A DNA stretch of 64,000 bases from JALHST01 sp038316335 (GTDB lineage: Bacteria; Bacteroidota; Bacteroidia; Flavobacteriales; Flavobacteriaceae): the NCBI GenBank assembly GCA_038316335.1, contig JBBQAM010000001.1, forward strand, positions 248,001 to 312,000, given 5' to 3'. Of the stretch, positions 1 to 8,808 are shown piece by piece. Positions within the stretch are counted from its first letter, which is position 1. Every line of letters begins with the position of its first letter. The notes beneath the pieces are model-generated. The model did not search any database. It had not been told where the DNA came from and worked only from the letters and a program-made list of their open reading frames with translations. Made by a program: the position numbers and the translations under genes.

Positions 1-2420
1 AAGGCACTTCGTTTAGGGGCAGGCATCACTGAATTTTCTCCTTTTACCGATTTCCAGACCACCTCGTTCAGCTCTAGGTCAGGAACGGCATCTTCCTTAG
101 AAAAATCGAATTTTTCAGATTTTTTACTGCTTTCGTTCACAGCCACATTGCGCTGTCGGATATCGATCAGCGAAGGGATATGGGTGTATGGCGTAAAATC
201 AGGATGGTCGGTAAAACATTCGTACAAAGGTGTGGCACCGGCATCATACTGGCTCATCGGGGGTAGGCCCAGGATAAGCTCAATGGTGCGCAATACCCCG
301 GAAGTCGAATACATGGTATGGATGACCGCATTGCGTTTCACATAAGGCCCTGCAACAAAAACCGGCGAACGATGCGCATCTACATGATCCGGGCCGTTCT
401 GGGCATCGTCTTCCAGTATAAAAACGACCGATTCGTTCCATACCGACGAATGGGAAAGATGGTCCAAAATACGACCGATTGCCAGGTCATTATCGGCAAC
501 TGCTGCTGATGGCGTGATTTTTCCTAATTTTTGGCCGCTCGTATGATCATTGGAAATCCTGATGGTGTTGAATCGGGGAACCGAATTGATTGTGAGCAGG
601 GAATCAAAATCGTTGATCCATGCATCGGCCCTGACTTGGTCTTCTATATCCATATCAAACCCGGGGGAATGGGGAGCCATATGACCCTCCAATGATTTTA
701 TGTTCGCTTTTCCGAATTCCCCGAATTCCCCATAGCTCCGGTAGCTGATATTCGCCCGTTTACAGTAGTCCCAAATAAAGCCGTCCCGTGGGTATGTGGC
801 TGCTTCCGATCCTTCGTATACATATTTTCCACCCCTCCCTCCATAATAGGTGGGCCAGGTTTTTTCGACGACATCCGTTGCATACGCGGCGGTAGTCCAA
901 TTGTGTCCGTCGGCACTCACCTCGGCGTCTACGTAAAAATTGTCCATCAGCACAAAGTCAGTTGCTATGGCATGGTGGTTCGGGGTGATTTTTTTTCCGA
1001 AAAGACAAAGGGAATCTTCCCCATTCCCGGCTGCTACGTCCCCTAGGACCTGATCATAGGTGCGGTTTTCCTTAATGATGTAGAATACATATTTCATCGG
1101 GGAAGATTCACCCTGCATAGTAGGAACGGGATTGTTCTTAAGGTCGTTTTTAAGATTCATTTTTTGCCCAGTAAAGGGGCTATTGTCATAGACCTGGGCG
1201 GTATATGACCGTAACTTTACGGGGTCTGGGTTCTCGATAAAGGACAGCGTACCCTTGAATAGCCCCCCTATATATTGTAATTCCTTATCGGCCGAACTTC
1301 CTTTTTGATAGTCGCTATTGTCCTTTTTTATTGCTGGTTGAGGGCCATTAGGATTGGCCATGGAGGTAAAGCCCTTCCCATTGCTGACCAGGATTTTGTT
1401 TCTGAGCGTTTTTATGTTGGTCGGGTACCAGCCAACGGGAATAAAGCCTTTACTTTTGCTTTTCCCAGGTTGGGAAATGTCGAATACAGCCAGGCAATTG
1501 TTATCGGCGTTTGCAATAAAAAGTGTTTTTTCGTTTTTGGACAAGGCAATGCCATTGGCCGTAGAACCTGACAAGTTCGTAGGATATAAGGAAGTCGACA
1601 AGGTTTCGATCAGCGTATTTGAATCTGTATCAACTACAGATACGGTGTTGTCATTTGCATTGGCAACGAAGAGGCGTGTTCCTTTTTTATTCAAAAGCAG
1701 TTCGTTGGGATGGCTGCCGGTCTTTAACCTTTGGATAATTGTTTGGGTTTTTGTATCAAAAATGGCAATTTCGCCCTTGCCCCACAGTGAGATATACAAT
1801 TTCCGATCATCGGGCGATAAAATACAGCTATAGGCAATACCTGGTAAGTCGATTTTTTTAATGACTTTTTTTGTTTCGAGTGAAACTATGTAGAGGCGTT
1901 GGTCCTCCTTGGTTACAGTATATAGATACTGCTGGTTTCTAGTGACTGATATGCCGGTGGGGGATATTGAATCATTTGGCCAGGGAAGTCCCAATTTCAA
2001 CGTGTCTTGGGGAATAAGCCTATTTTGGTCGATGCGAAAGTCGATGATGAAATTGTCGTTTCCCCCCGAAGCATATAGATGTTTTTCATCACGGCTAAAG
2101 GCCAGTCCGTACCACGATTTACCCACGATTCTCCTGTCAAGTACTTTTTCATGCTTTGGATCGATCAACTGAATTGACTGAACGCTTTGCCCATTATTGG
2201 TCACGGCAAGATATTTCCCCGAGTTGCTTAACTGCATATTCAACGGAAGATCTCCCAGGGGCAAGGAACTGCCCGCCGGACTTAACTTCCATCCGTTGGG
2301 AAGCAACACCTGTTGCGTTCCGGGAATTTTCCCTGGTTGTGCCTGGGCCCATAAGGAACTGGTTACAAGTAATGCGATTCCTAGGATTTGATAAATTTTG
2401 TGATACGTAGTTGTGCGCAT
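1..2420 (-). CDS. YncE-type beta-propeller / alkaline-phosphatase-like phosphoesterase, partial at 3' end
   Basis: The reverse strand is open from the ATG at 2420 to the window edge, about 806 codons, and the last visible residues (VKGENSVMPAPKRSA) look like the usual C-terminal tail of this family, so little is missing. It starts with a signal peptide ending near SLWAQA. The N-terminal half has repeated YVTN-type propeller blades (for example SPDDRKLYISLWGKGEI and NKKGTRLFVANANDNTV). The C-terminal half is an alkaline-phosphatase-superfamily phosphoesterase with IIKENRTYDQVLGD, YVDAEVSADGHNW and EDDAQNGPDHVDAHR, which carry likely metal and catalytic residues. It is probably periplasmic and may hydrolyse phosphate esters; the substrate is unknown. 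The next gene on the same strand lies 10 bp upstream, so the two are probably cotranscribed. Confidence 0.85.
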   Translation of the reverse strand, partial: MRTTTYHKIYQILGIALLVTSSLWAQAQPGKIPGTQQVLLPNGWKLSPAGSSLPLGDLPLNMQLSNSGKYLAVTNNGQSVQSIQLIDPKHEKVLDRRIVGKSWYGLAFSRDEKHLYASGGNDNFIIDFRIDQNRLIPQDTLKLGLPWPNDSISPTGISVTRNQQYLYTVTKEDQRLYIVSLETKKVIKKIDLPGIAYSCILSPDDRKLYISLWGKGEIAIFDTKTQTIIQRLKTGSHPNELLLNKKGTRLFVANANDNTVSVVDTDSNTLIETLSTSLYPTNLSGSTANGIALSKNEKTLFIANADNNCLAVFDISQPGKSKSKGFIPVGWYPTNIKTLRNKILVSNGKGFTSMANPNGPQPAIKKDNSDYQKGSSADKELQYIGGLFKGTLSFIENPDPVKLRSYTAQVYDNSPFTGQKMNLKNDLKNNPVPTMQGESSPMKYVFYIIKENRTYDQVLGDVAAGNGEDSLCLFGKKITPNHHAIATDFVLMDNFYVDAEVSADGHNWTTAAYATDVVEKTWPTYYGGRGGKYVYEGSEAATYPRDGFIWDYCKRANISYRSYGEFGEFGKANIKSLEGHMAPHSPGFDMDIEDQVRADAWINDFDSLLTINSVPRFNTIRISNDHTSGQKLGKITPSAAVADNDLAIGRILDHLSHSSVWNESVVFILEDDAQNGPDHVDAHRSPVFVAGPYVKRNAVIHTMYSTSGVLRTIELILGLPPMSQYDAGATPLYECFTDHPDFTPYTHIPSLIDIRQRNVAVNESSKKSEKFDFSKEDAVPDLELNEVVWKSVKGENSVMPAPKRSA

Positions 2421-2430
2421 TTTTTAGTAT

Positions 2431-3267
2431 TTAGATTCGGGAAAGATCGTAAACGACGCGCGCTTGTACCATAAACCCATTTTGTAAGGGAAGATCGCGT
2501 ATCGCGTCCGAGGGCCCGGCCTGACTACGCGTCGCATAGATAACCGGCCCGCCACAGACAGAAAAGGAAAATCGGGAATTTTTCGGACTTAGATTAAAAG
2601 ACGGCCCTACCAATAGTTTTGCCCCGCCTTCGGCTTCCTCTTCCTCCCAAAAGCCTTCTAAATCCTCACCCAGGGCCTCTACCCCAGCATATAAGTTGTT
2701 CCACAATCGGTACTGTATTCCTATACTGGTGATGACATCAATTGCATCGCGTTCATTGCCAAATGCCTTTTCAAATAGTATGTTCCCATTCAGTCGCCAG
2801 AACGATGTAGTATAGGTCGCAGTCAGACGGCTAATAAGCGCACCCACATTATCGTAGTCAAGTCTTCCGCCAAGACCAAGTCCCAAACGAAAGCCCTGGG
2901 CGCTCTTTCCGCCAATTATATCACGTACAACTTCCACCTGTTGCGCACTTGAAACGCGTACGCCATCGGAAAAACCGAATGCTGCTTTCGCATACAGGGT
3001 GAATCGGTTACCTAAATACCCCATAAGGGCGATTTCCTGCCCGATGCCTGAATAGCCGTAAGGATCTGATACCCGCTCCCCATAGGCTCCGGCGTAATTT
3101 ATGCTCCAGGGCTGGGCATCTGGAGTCAAGGTAGTTACTGAAAACAGGAAGGGCTGGGGCGCTTTGGATATCTTATCATTCCCAGCGTACATTATTTCAG
3201 GATCCTGGCCTAAAATGGAAGTAGTCCAAATCAGTAGCAAGGGAATTGCAATTAGGTGCTTTTGCAT
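2431..3267 (-). CDS. Predicted outer-membrane beta-barrel protein
   Basis: A 278-residue protein with a signal peptide (MQKHLIAIPLLLIWTTSILGQ). The rest alternates short hydrophobic and polar stretches with many Gly, Tyr and Phe residues, and ends in an aromatic-rich strand (GFMVQARVVYDLSRI), as expected for an outer-membrane beta-barrel. I cannot assign a named family or substrate. It lies 10 bp upstream of the propeller/phosphatase gene on the same strand, so the two likely form an operon and may act on the same secreted substrate. A TAGTTTTG promoter-like element lies 23-30 bp before the start codon. Confidence 0.65.
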   Translation of the reverse strand: MQKHLIAIPLLLIWTTSILGQDPEIMYAGNDKISKAPQPFLFSVTTLTPDAQPWSINYAGAYGERVSDPYGYSGIGQEIALMGYLGNRFTLYAKAAFGFSDGVRVSSAQQVEVVRDIIGGKSAQGFRLGLGLGGRLDYDNVGALISRLTATYTTSFWRLNGNILFEKAFGNERDAIDVITSIGIQYRLWNNLYAGVEALGEDLEGFWEEEEAEGGAKLLVGPSFNLSPKNSRFSFSVCGGPVIYATRSQAGPSDAIRDLPLQNGFMVQARVVYDLSRI

Positions 3268-3639
3268 CTCGTTTGGTTGAATCTTTGTTCAAAACTAGTA
3301 TACTAATATAAAATTTAATCCCAGAAGGAACGTATGATTAAAGTTATAATTTGGAGAAATATGCCCGTTCTGATCAAATGAGATAGGGTACGGTCATTTT
3401 CAGGTCAGGATATGTGAGCGCCCGGGCGAAGGCCACCATAAACATTTATATAAAACATAGTTAAAAAACCGTGCACACTAACGATTCGCTAGCTCCCAAT
3501 AATCGACGTCAGGCACGCTTAGGTTCAATTAAATATGCGCCTAAAAGAGAGTTGGTTTCTGTTACTGCCAATGGAAAAAGATTCGTTATCTTTAAATTAA
3601 AGTATACATAATCGATTCATAGCGAGATAAAAAAGGGAA
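3268..3639. other. Intergenic region between divergent genes
   Basis: This stretch separates the leftward barrel gene from the rightward methyltransferase gene. Apart from the possible -7 element at 3290-3297 I see no convincing ORF, repeat or RNA gene. TATCTTTA at 3587-3594 is one base off the -7 consensus and could serve the methyltransferase gene. Confidence 0.5.
3290..3297 (-). promoter_or_regulatory. Possible Bacteroidota -7 element (TAGTTTTG)
   Basis: The reverse strand reads TAGTTTTG, matching the TAnnTTTG -7 consensus known for Bacteroidota, 23 bases before the ATG at 3267. I do not see a clear TTG -33 element at the right distance, so support is partial. Confidence 0.3.
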
Positions 3640-4401
3640 ATGGCAATATCGAAATGGGACGCTAATCTGTATACTGAAAAACACGCATTTGTTTTTGATT
3701 ATGGCAATTCACTTATTGATCTGCTTGACCCCAAAAATGATGAGTCAATCCTCGACGTAGGGTGTGGCACAGGTCAGCTTACTTCCGGCATAGCCCAACG
3801 AGCGAAACATGTAACCGGAATCGACCTGTCACCTGAAATGATAGCGAATGCTAGGCAGAATTATCCGGCCTTGGATTTTCAAATTCAAGATGCATCCAAT
3901 TTTCATTTTGAAAAAAAGTTTGATGCCCTCTTTTCAAATGCGACGTTACATTGGGTAACCAATTATAGATCGGCGATTAACAGCATGTATGATGCCATTA
4001 AAAAGGGGGGGAGGATCGTTGTCGAATTCGGGGGAAAAGGAAATGTTCAGACTATTGTCGAACAGCTCAGAAAATCCTTGAAAGATAGCGGGTACGTAGA
4101 TCAGTCGAAAATCTCATTATGGTATTTCCCTTCAATCGCAAGCTATACTGCAGCCCTTGAAGAAGCGGGTTTCGAGGTTGTTTTCGCCCGGCTTTTCGAT
4201 CGGCCGACCGAATTGGCCGATGAAGCAACAGGTATTAAAGACTGGCTATGTATGTTTGCCAAATCATTTTTCATAGGTGTAACACCTGATGATACGGAAG
4301 CGATTCTGTCTGAAGTCCAGGAAAAATTGAAATCAGTTTTGTTTAAAAAAGGGAAGTGGTATGCCGATTACCGACGCATACGAATAATTGCGATTAAATG
4401 A
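3640..4401 (+). CDS. Class I SAM-dependent methyltransferase
   Basis: A 253-residue cytosolic protein with the Rossmann-fold SAM-binding motif I LDVGCGTGQ (about residues 38-46), motif II GIDLSPEMI (about 60-68), and a motif IV-like segment ALFSNATLHWV. The layout and length match the trans-aconitate 2-methyltransferase-like/UbiE-type group, but the methyl acceptor cannot be read from sequence. It stands 66 bp before the sugar kinase gene on the same strand, a gap that allows but does not prove cotranscription. Nothing ties it to the glycan locus. Confidence 0.85.
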   Translation: MAISKWDANLYTEKHAFVFDYGNSLIDLLDPKNDESILDVGCGTGQLTSGIAQRAKHVTGIDLSPEMIANARQNYPALDFQIQDASNFHFEKKFDALFSNATLHWVTNYRSAINSMYDAIKKGGRIVVEFGGKGNVQTIVEQLRKSLKDSGYVDQSKISLWYFPSIASYTAALEEAGFEVVFARLFDRPTELADEATGIKDWLCMFAKSFFIGVTPDDTEAILSEVQEKLKSVLFKKGKWYADYRRIRIIAIK

Positions 4402-4466
4402 TTCAGTGCCTGAAAGTTTAAATTCATGTTCCGATCTTTAAATGGAATCTTACTAAAAAGCTGCTA

Positions 4467-5390
4467 ATGATACTCTCGGTTTGTCCCAATCCGTCAATAG
4501 ACGTCTATGCTTGGCTAGAAACTTTCGAGGTTGGTCACGCAAACCGTATTACCAACATGAAGGAATTTCCGGGTGGCAAAGGAGTTCATGTGGCCATGGC
4601 AATTAAGGAATTGGGAGGGGCTACTTCGCTTTTCGCCAATTGGGCCGGTTCGAATGGGGAATGGATAAAGAAAGCACCACAACTTACCGATATAAAATCA
4701 ACCGGAATTGAGCTCAAAGGGAATAATAGAAAATGCTATACGTTCCGTTCAGATGACAAATCACTCAACAACACCGAGTTATTAGAGCCAGGGCCAAAGC
4801 TCACAACAAATGATTGGGAAAGGTTCTTGGAGCAATTTGTCATCTCGATGAAAAATTGTAATCTCGTTTGTATGTCGGGTTCTTGGCCTATTGGGGCTCC
4901 CGAAAATGCTTATTTTCAGTTACTGAAAATCTGTGAAAAGGAAGATAAGAAAGCAATTTTAGACTGTTCGGGAGTACAACTTAGGAATGCGTTAAAAACC
5001 AAGTTTTTCGGCCTGCATATCAACGAACATGAAGCAAATAGTGCTTTTGGAACAAAAAATAGCCTAGAAATCAGAAATTATCTAAAAGACACGATTTCGT
5101 TGCTCGCTATCACCAAAGGAAAAGAGGGTCTCTTTTTATATTCTGGCGCGGACGCCATTCACGCGAACGTCAAAATAGATGTGGTTAAAAGTACGGTAGG
5201 TAGTGGAGATTGTTTAACGGCCGGTATCGCATTTGCCACTGAAAAGGGTTTATCACTCATCGAAACGGCAAAATATGGTGTGGCCTGTGGTGCGGCAAAT
5301 TGTATGAACGAAGATTTGGGAATCCTAAAATTAAAGGATGTAGCCAACCTATTACCGAATGTTCGGTTGACTATGAATTCACCTTTCTAA
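4467..5390 (+). CDS. PfkB-family hexose-phosphate kinase (1-phosphofructokinase / tagatose-6-phosphate kinase type)
   Basis: A 307-residue PfkB kinase. The N-terminus has the CPNPSIDVYA start typical of the 1-phosphofructokinase/LacC branch and the GGKGVHVA substrate-binding loop (residues 36-43). The C-terminal catalytic motif is GSGDCLTAG with Asp248 as the likely base; Cys replaces the more common Ser after the Asp. The family phosphorylates fructose-1-phosphate or tagatose-6-phosphate with ATP. Next to a cluster with an AgaS-type isomerase and a class II aldolase, tagatose-6-phosphate to tagatose-1,6-bisphosphate is a sensible guess. It converges on the EamA transporter gene and sits outside the leftward operon, so this link rests on location alone. 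Confidence 0.8.
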   Translation: MILSVCPNPSIDVYAWLETFEVGHANRITNMKEFPGGKGVHVAMAIKELGGATSLFANWAGSNGEWIKKAPQLTDIKSTGIELKGNNRKCYTFRSDDKSLNNTELLEPGPKLTTNDWERFLEQFVISMKNCNLVCMSGSWPIGAPENAYFQLLKICEKEDKKAILDCSGVQLRNALKTKFFGLHINEHEANSAFGTKNSLEIRNYLKDTISLLAITKGKEGLFLYSGADAIHANVKIDVVKSTVGSGDCLTAGIAFATEKGLSLIETAKYGVACGAANCMNEDLGILKLKDVANLLPNVRLTMNSPF

Positions 5391-5514
5391 ATGAGGTCTT
5401 TACTATCACTTTTGTACTACCCTTCAAGCGGAAAACCGTAGCATCGAAACCAGCATCGATTTCACAGGGAAAGGGTATCTTAGTGTAAGGTCATGGGTAG
5501 TGCTGATTTGTACG

Positions 5515-6414
5515 CTATTTTATTTCTTCTTCCATTTCTGCATCCCCAGGGTCGAAGGCTAGAAAAAATGCGGCTAAAACAGCCAAGATGATTCCTATTA
5601 CTTTATAGGAGTTGGGGACAAAGCCTAATATGATCATTGCGATTACGGCAGTAATCAATGGAGCGCCTGCATTGGTCATAGGTGATACTACCATGGCCTT
5701 ACCATATCGGAAGGCATAGACTAAGCACAGGGCCCCTATTGAATTTAAAATCTGGATTCCTGCGGCCAGCCACGGACCGTCAAGACCATAGTTGATAGGG
5801 GCTGAAAAGTCGGTCATAAGCAACGCTATGGGTATTATTGCCAGCCCGGTAAGCATCATATAAAAGAAAATGCTTTCGGCATTCATAAATTCGTTTGACA
5901 ACTTCATAAAATAGGCCTGAAGTCCCCAAGCGAACAAGATGATCAAAGCAAATATGAACCAGAGATATCCATAATCACTACCCTCGTTGCCGTTGGAATA
6001 GTCGAACAACGGCAGGGCAATAATCGCCAATATAATTCCGATAGTTCCCAAAATTCCTGTTCGTTCCTTTAAAAATAGATAGGAAAGGACAATGGTAACC
6101 ATGGGGGAAAGCGAAATAATCGGAAAGATAAGGTACGTAGGGCCCATAGTTACGGCATGGAACAAGATCATTTGTCCACCAGCACCAAGCAAACCGATAA
6201 TGCAACCATAAAAAATTGCTTTTTTGTTGGTTTGTAATTTCCAATCGATCAATTTCAATACGATCAGCGCCGGTGGAATCATAGTGATGGCCCAAACACA
6301 GTAAATAAGCGTTTCTGGGAATCCATTTTCAGCCGGTAGCCCCGCAAAGGCGCCCCACACTCCCCAAAAAATTGTAGCAATGATCGCATAAACAAGCCAA
6401 AGTTTTGATTTCAT
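5515..6414 (-). CDS. EamA/DMT-family transporter
   Basis: A 299-residue integral membrane protein with about ten hydrophobic segments arranged as two five-helix halves, the layout of the drug/metabolite transporter EamA family. The first helix carries IIATIFWGVWGAFAG, and the tail after the last helix is short and acidic. It is the last gene of the leftward cluster, 16 bp downstream of the secreted unknown protein, so it may import or export a sugar or catabolic product of the pathway. The substrate cannot be inferred. Confidence 0.8.
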   Translation of the reverse strand: MKSKLWLVYAIIATIFWGVWGAFAGLPAENGFPETLIYCVWAITMIPPALIVLKLIDWKLQTNKKAIFYGCIIGLLGAGGQMILFHAVTMGPTYLIFPIISLSPMVTIVLSYLFLKERTGILGTIGIILAIIALPLFDYSNGNEGSDYGYLWFIFALIILFAWGLQAYFMKLSNEFMNAESIFFYMMLTGLAIIPIALLMTDFSAPINYGLDGPWLAAGIQILNSIGALCLVYAFRYGKAMVVSPMTNAGAPLITAVIAMIILGFVPNSYKVIGIILAVLAAFFLAFDPGDAEMEEEIK

Positions 6415-6430
6415 AAGATATTTCGTTACG

Positions 6431-7969
6431 TTATAAATTCCCTTTTAAGGTAAGCGAACCATCGCTGTTAAGTTCTTGGGCGCACGCCCAGTTAATCCTA
6501 CGTCGAACCCCCTTCACTTCGAGCTCGGCATAGATTCGTAATCCTTGCCAAGAAGTCTCTTTTGGCAGCATAAATAATGCTTGCCGAACTCTTCCTGGCA
6601 CAGGATACCCCGGATCGAGGCTCCCATGCACTTCAAACGTATTTTTGGGATCTGAAATTCTCATACGAAGTGCACCTGGAACCCCGGCCACACCATCATT
6701 TACCAGACCCAAAACCAGTCCGGGGTAGCCCTCCTTTTCAAAATACCATATCCAGGAGGGTCGTATCCGATATCCAATTTGGGATGCCAATTGATCTAAT
6801 GGTTGAGGATATTTTTCATAATACCCCAATAGATTTTCCAAAGAAATAGCATGCCAGTTCCAGAGAGAAAAATAATTTGGGCCTACATCCTTCACATGTG
6901 AAATGATATTCTCATTTCTTGGCATTCCATCCAATATCCTTAATTCCTGCGTATCTCCTTTGGTAATCCCCTGTTCAATAGTGGCCGCGATCCATGGAGG
7001 CCTATTGCTTAGAATATCAATTTGGGAATTTTCTATAAAAATGGTATCGGTCCTAAGCCAATTATAGGACCTGAGGGTCCGATCCAAAACTGCATCGTTG
7101 CCTACATGGTTATAATCGGGCTGCGTATTGGTTGCCAGGGGTGTTTTAGACCAATTTGCGGCTTGATACTCAAAAATCTCCACAAAGGTATTTTTAGCGA
7201 CGTAATAGTCGGGCAATGGATTTCCTTCAAATGGCCAGGTATGTCCTTCACCCCAAAAACCGTACATACAAGTATCTACATATTCTACTAATTGGTGCCC
7301 ATTATAAATAGCCGATAAAAGATCATCCATTTCCTTAAAAGCCGCCATAAACGCAGGATGATCATATCGGGGCACGTAGTGTACCTTATTAGGGATTCCT
7401 ATTTCATCTGTCGTCCCTAATTTTACCATGGGGATCCTTTCAGCCAAAAAATCGGGAATGGAATTTTCTTCGATTACCGGACTCATCAATTGAATTCTGA
7501 AGGCAACCCTCTTATCATACTTTTTTGCCATTTCAAAAGTTAGATTCCAATGTTCCGGGAATTCCAGTTTTCCAGGTTCTTTTTGTATATCGCGCCAATC
7601 GACACGGAGGTATAGAATAGTTCCCAACTCCCATTTGGCCAGTTTTTCAATGGAGTCCCTCAGGGATTCCCCGCTTATTTTTGGAGGGCCCACCTCATCA
7701 CAAATGTAGGTTACCAATCCCATTCCAAAATTGGGAACGGGCCCTTTTGCCGGGGTAGTGGTCATGATTACATCAGAACCAGGAACATTCGCTCCCTCAC
7801 CATAATTCGTGAAGGGCCCTTGGTATAATCGATCGGTGATTTCTGGTGGAGGACCAAAGTCAAAGGGGTCTGTGACGTTAGTGGATGTTTTGTCTTTGGC
7901 AAATGACATCGGTGCCGCAGAGAATAAACCTATCATTCCACTTTTTAATACAAAAGATCTGCGTTCCAT
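6431..7969 (-). CDS. Secreted TIM-barrel glycoside-hydrolase-like protein of unknown function
   Basis: A 512-residue protein with a Tat-like N-terminus (MERRSFVLKSG, then a hydrophobic run ending SFAKD). The central part reads like a TIM barrel of the glycosidase type: MGLVTYICDEVG, ILYLRVDWRDI, KRVAFRIQLMSPV and MYGFWGEGH, the last with a candidate catalytic Glu. The C-terminal portion (about 390-512) looks like a beta-sandwich (WYFEKEGYPGLVLGLVNDGVAG). This resembles uncharacterised DUF4832-type or GH42-like proteins, but I cannot fix the family. It lies 6 bp after the cytochrome c gene and 16 bp before the transporter gene, clearly in one operon, and may act on the sugar chain handled by the neighbouring GH36 enzyme. 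Confidence 0.6.
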   Translation of the reverse strand: MERRSFVLKSGMIGLFSAAPMSFAKDKTSTNVTDPFDFGPPPEITDRLYQGPFTNYGEGANVPGSDVIMTTTPAKGPVPNFGMGLVTYICDEVGPPKISGESLRDSIEKLAKWELGTILYLRVDWRDIQKEPGKLEFPEHWNLTFEMAKKYDKRVAFRIQLMSPVIEENSIPDFLAERIPMVKLGTTDEIGIPNKVHYVPRYDHPAFMAAFKEMDDLLSAIYNGHQLVEYVDTCMYGFWGEGHTWPFEGNPLPDYYVAKNTFVEIFEYQAANWSKTPLATNTQPDYNHVGNDAVLDRTLRSYNWLRTDTIFIENSQIDILSNRPPWIAATIEQGITKGDTQELRILDGMPRNENIISHVKDVGPNYFSLWNWHAISLENLLGYYEKYPQPLDQLASQIGYRIRPSWIWYFEKEGYPGLVLGLVNDGVAGVPGALRMRISDPKNTFEVHGSLDPGYPVPGRVRQALFMLPKETSWQGLRIYAELEVKGVRRRINWACAQELNSDGSLTLKGNL

Positions 7970-7975
7970 ATTGTT

Positions 7976-8788
7976 TTATTTAGGAAATAGTGCCAACTCA
8001 TGTTGTCCTTTCAATTTTTGTGCCCCATCAACGCCGTGATCGGTATAACTTGCAGTAAGGACAAAGACACTATTTTTTTTAAGATTGGCCGGTGTTGGGA
8101 GTTTGATCAACCCCTCAATTCCGGTGTAATAGTTTATATTCGGATCAGCGGCGTTTTCCAGAATCCACCTTTCCATTTCGAGTATTTCCTGAGTCGATAA
8201 TTCAGGATGGGCGGGCATGACCGTATTTCCCCATACCCCGGAAGCCCCATTTTTTATACGTTCTAATAGCATCTCCAAATTGGCCGATGTAGGTTCATAG
8301 CGTTTACTGATTTCATACCATGAAGGCCCAATTAATTTACTATTGAAGGCATGGCAATTAAGGCAATTTGATTTTAATATTCCAACAAGGCCCGAGGGAT
8401 CATCCTGTATCTTTTTAGTTTCTTCGGTGGCCCCCCCCCATTGTTCCTTAAATGCTACTTTTAAGAGTACCTCATTCTGGGATATTTCTCCATATTTTGA
8501 TTCCCCATCCTCTTTATCGGAGATGCTAATTTGGTAGGCGACCCGGGCTCCTGGGGGATAGGAGCTATTTTCCTTAGGTGCCAGAATTTTTACCACGGGC
8601 CTGGTATTGGCCTGCAAAAGTGGCGTCTTATTTACGCTCGCAATAGGGGCAATTGGAAGCCCATTTTCCGCCACCAATAGCCTATAAAATCCAAAAGGAT
8701 CGTCGGTGGCATTATGAAAGGTTGACCTTCCAATCAGCATAGAAAGGGGTAGCAATGCATAAAATACAAAATAGGTTTTACGCTTCAT
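7976..8788 (-). CDS. Membrane-anchored monohaem cytochrome c
   Basis: A 270-residue exported protein with an N-terminal hydrophobic anchor (residues 5-20). Residues about 64-115 resemble the PKD-like linker seen before cytochrome domains in Bacteroidota dehydrogenases (VVKILAPKENSSYPPGARVAY, SDKEDGES). A class I cytochrome c domain follows with CLNCH (Cys142, Cys145, His146) and a likely axial Met191 in NTVMPAHPELS. The tail after about residue 215 is a short beta-rich extension. It sits 20 bp downstream of a Tat-exported FAD oxidoreductase, so it most likely accepts electrons from that enzyme in the periplasm and passes them to the respiratory chain. The pairing is inferred from the operon. 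Confidence 0.85.
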   Translation of the reverse strand: MKRKTYFVFYALLPLSMLIGRSTFHNATDDPFGFYRLLVAENGLPIAPIASVNKTPLLQANTRPVVKILAPKENSSYPPGARVAYQISISDKEDGESKYGEISQNEVLLKVAFKEQWGGATEETKKIQDDPSGLVGILKSNCLNCHAFNSKLIGPSWYEISKRYEPTSANLEMLLERIKNGASGVWGNTVMPAHPELSTQEILEMERWILENAADPNINYYTGIEGLIKLPTPANLKKNSVFVLTASYTDHGVDGAQKLKGQHELALFPK

Positions 8789-8808
8789 TTCCTGTTTGCA
8801 AACTTCGT

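Noticed and set aside
1354..1833. 159-codon frame on the + strand
   Set aside because: It runs antisense through the propeller/phosphatase gene, which has clear family motifs in the reverse frame. No protein character of its own.
5418..5500. ACTACCC/GGGTAGT repeat between the kinase and EamA genes
   Set aside because: The arms are about 70 bases apart with no supporting structure, so a functional terminator or operator is not supported.
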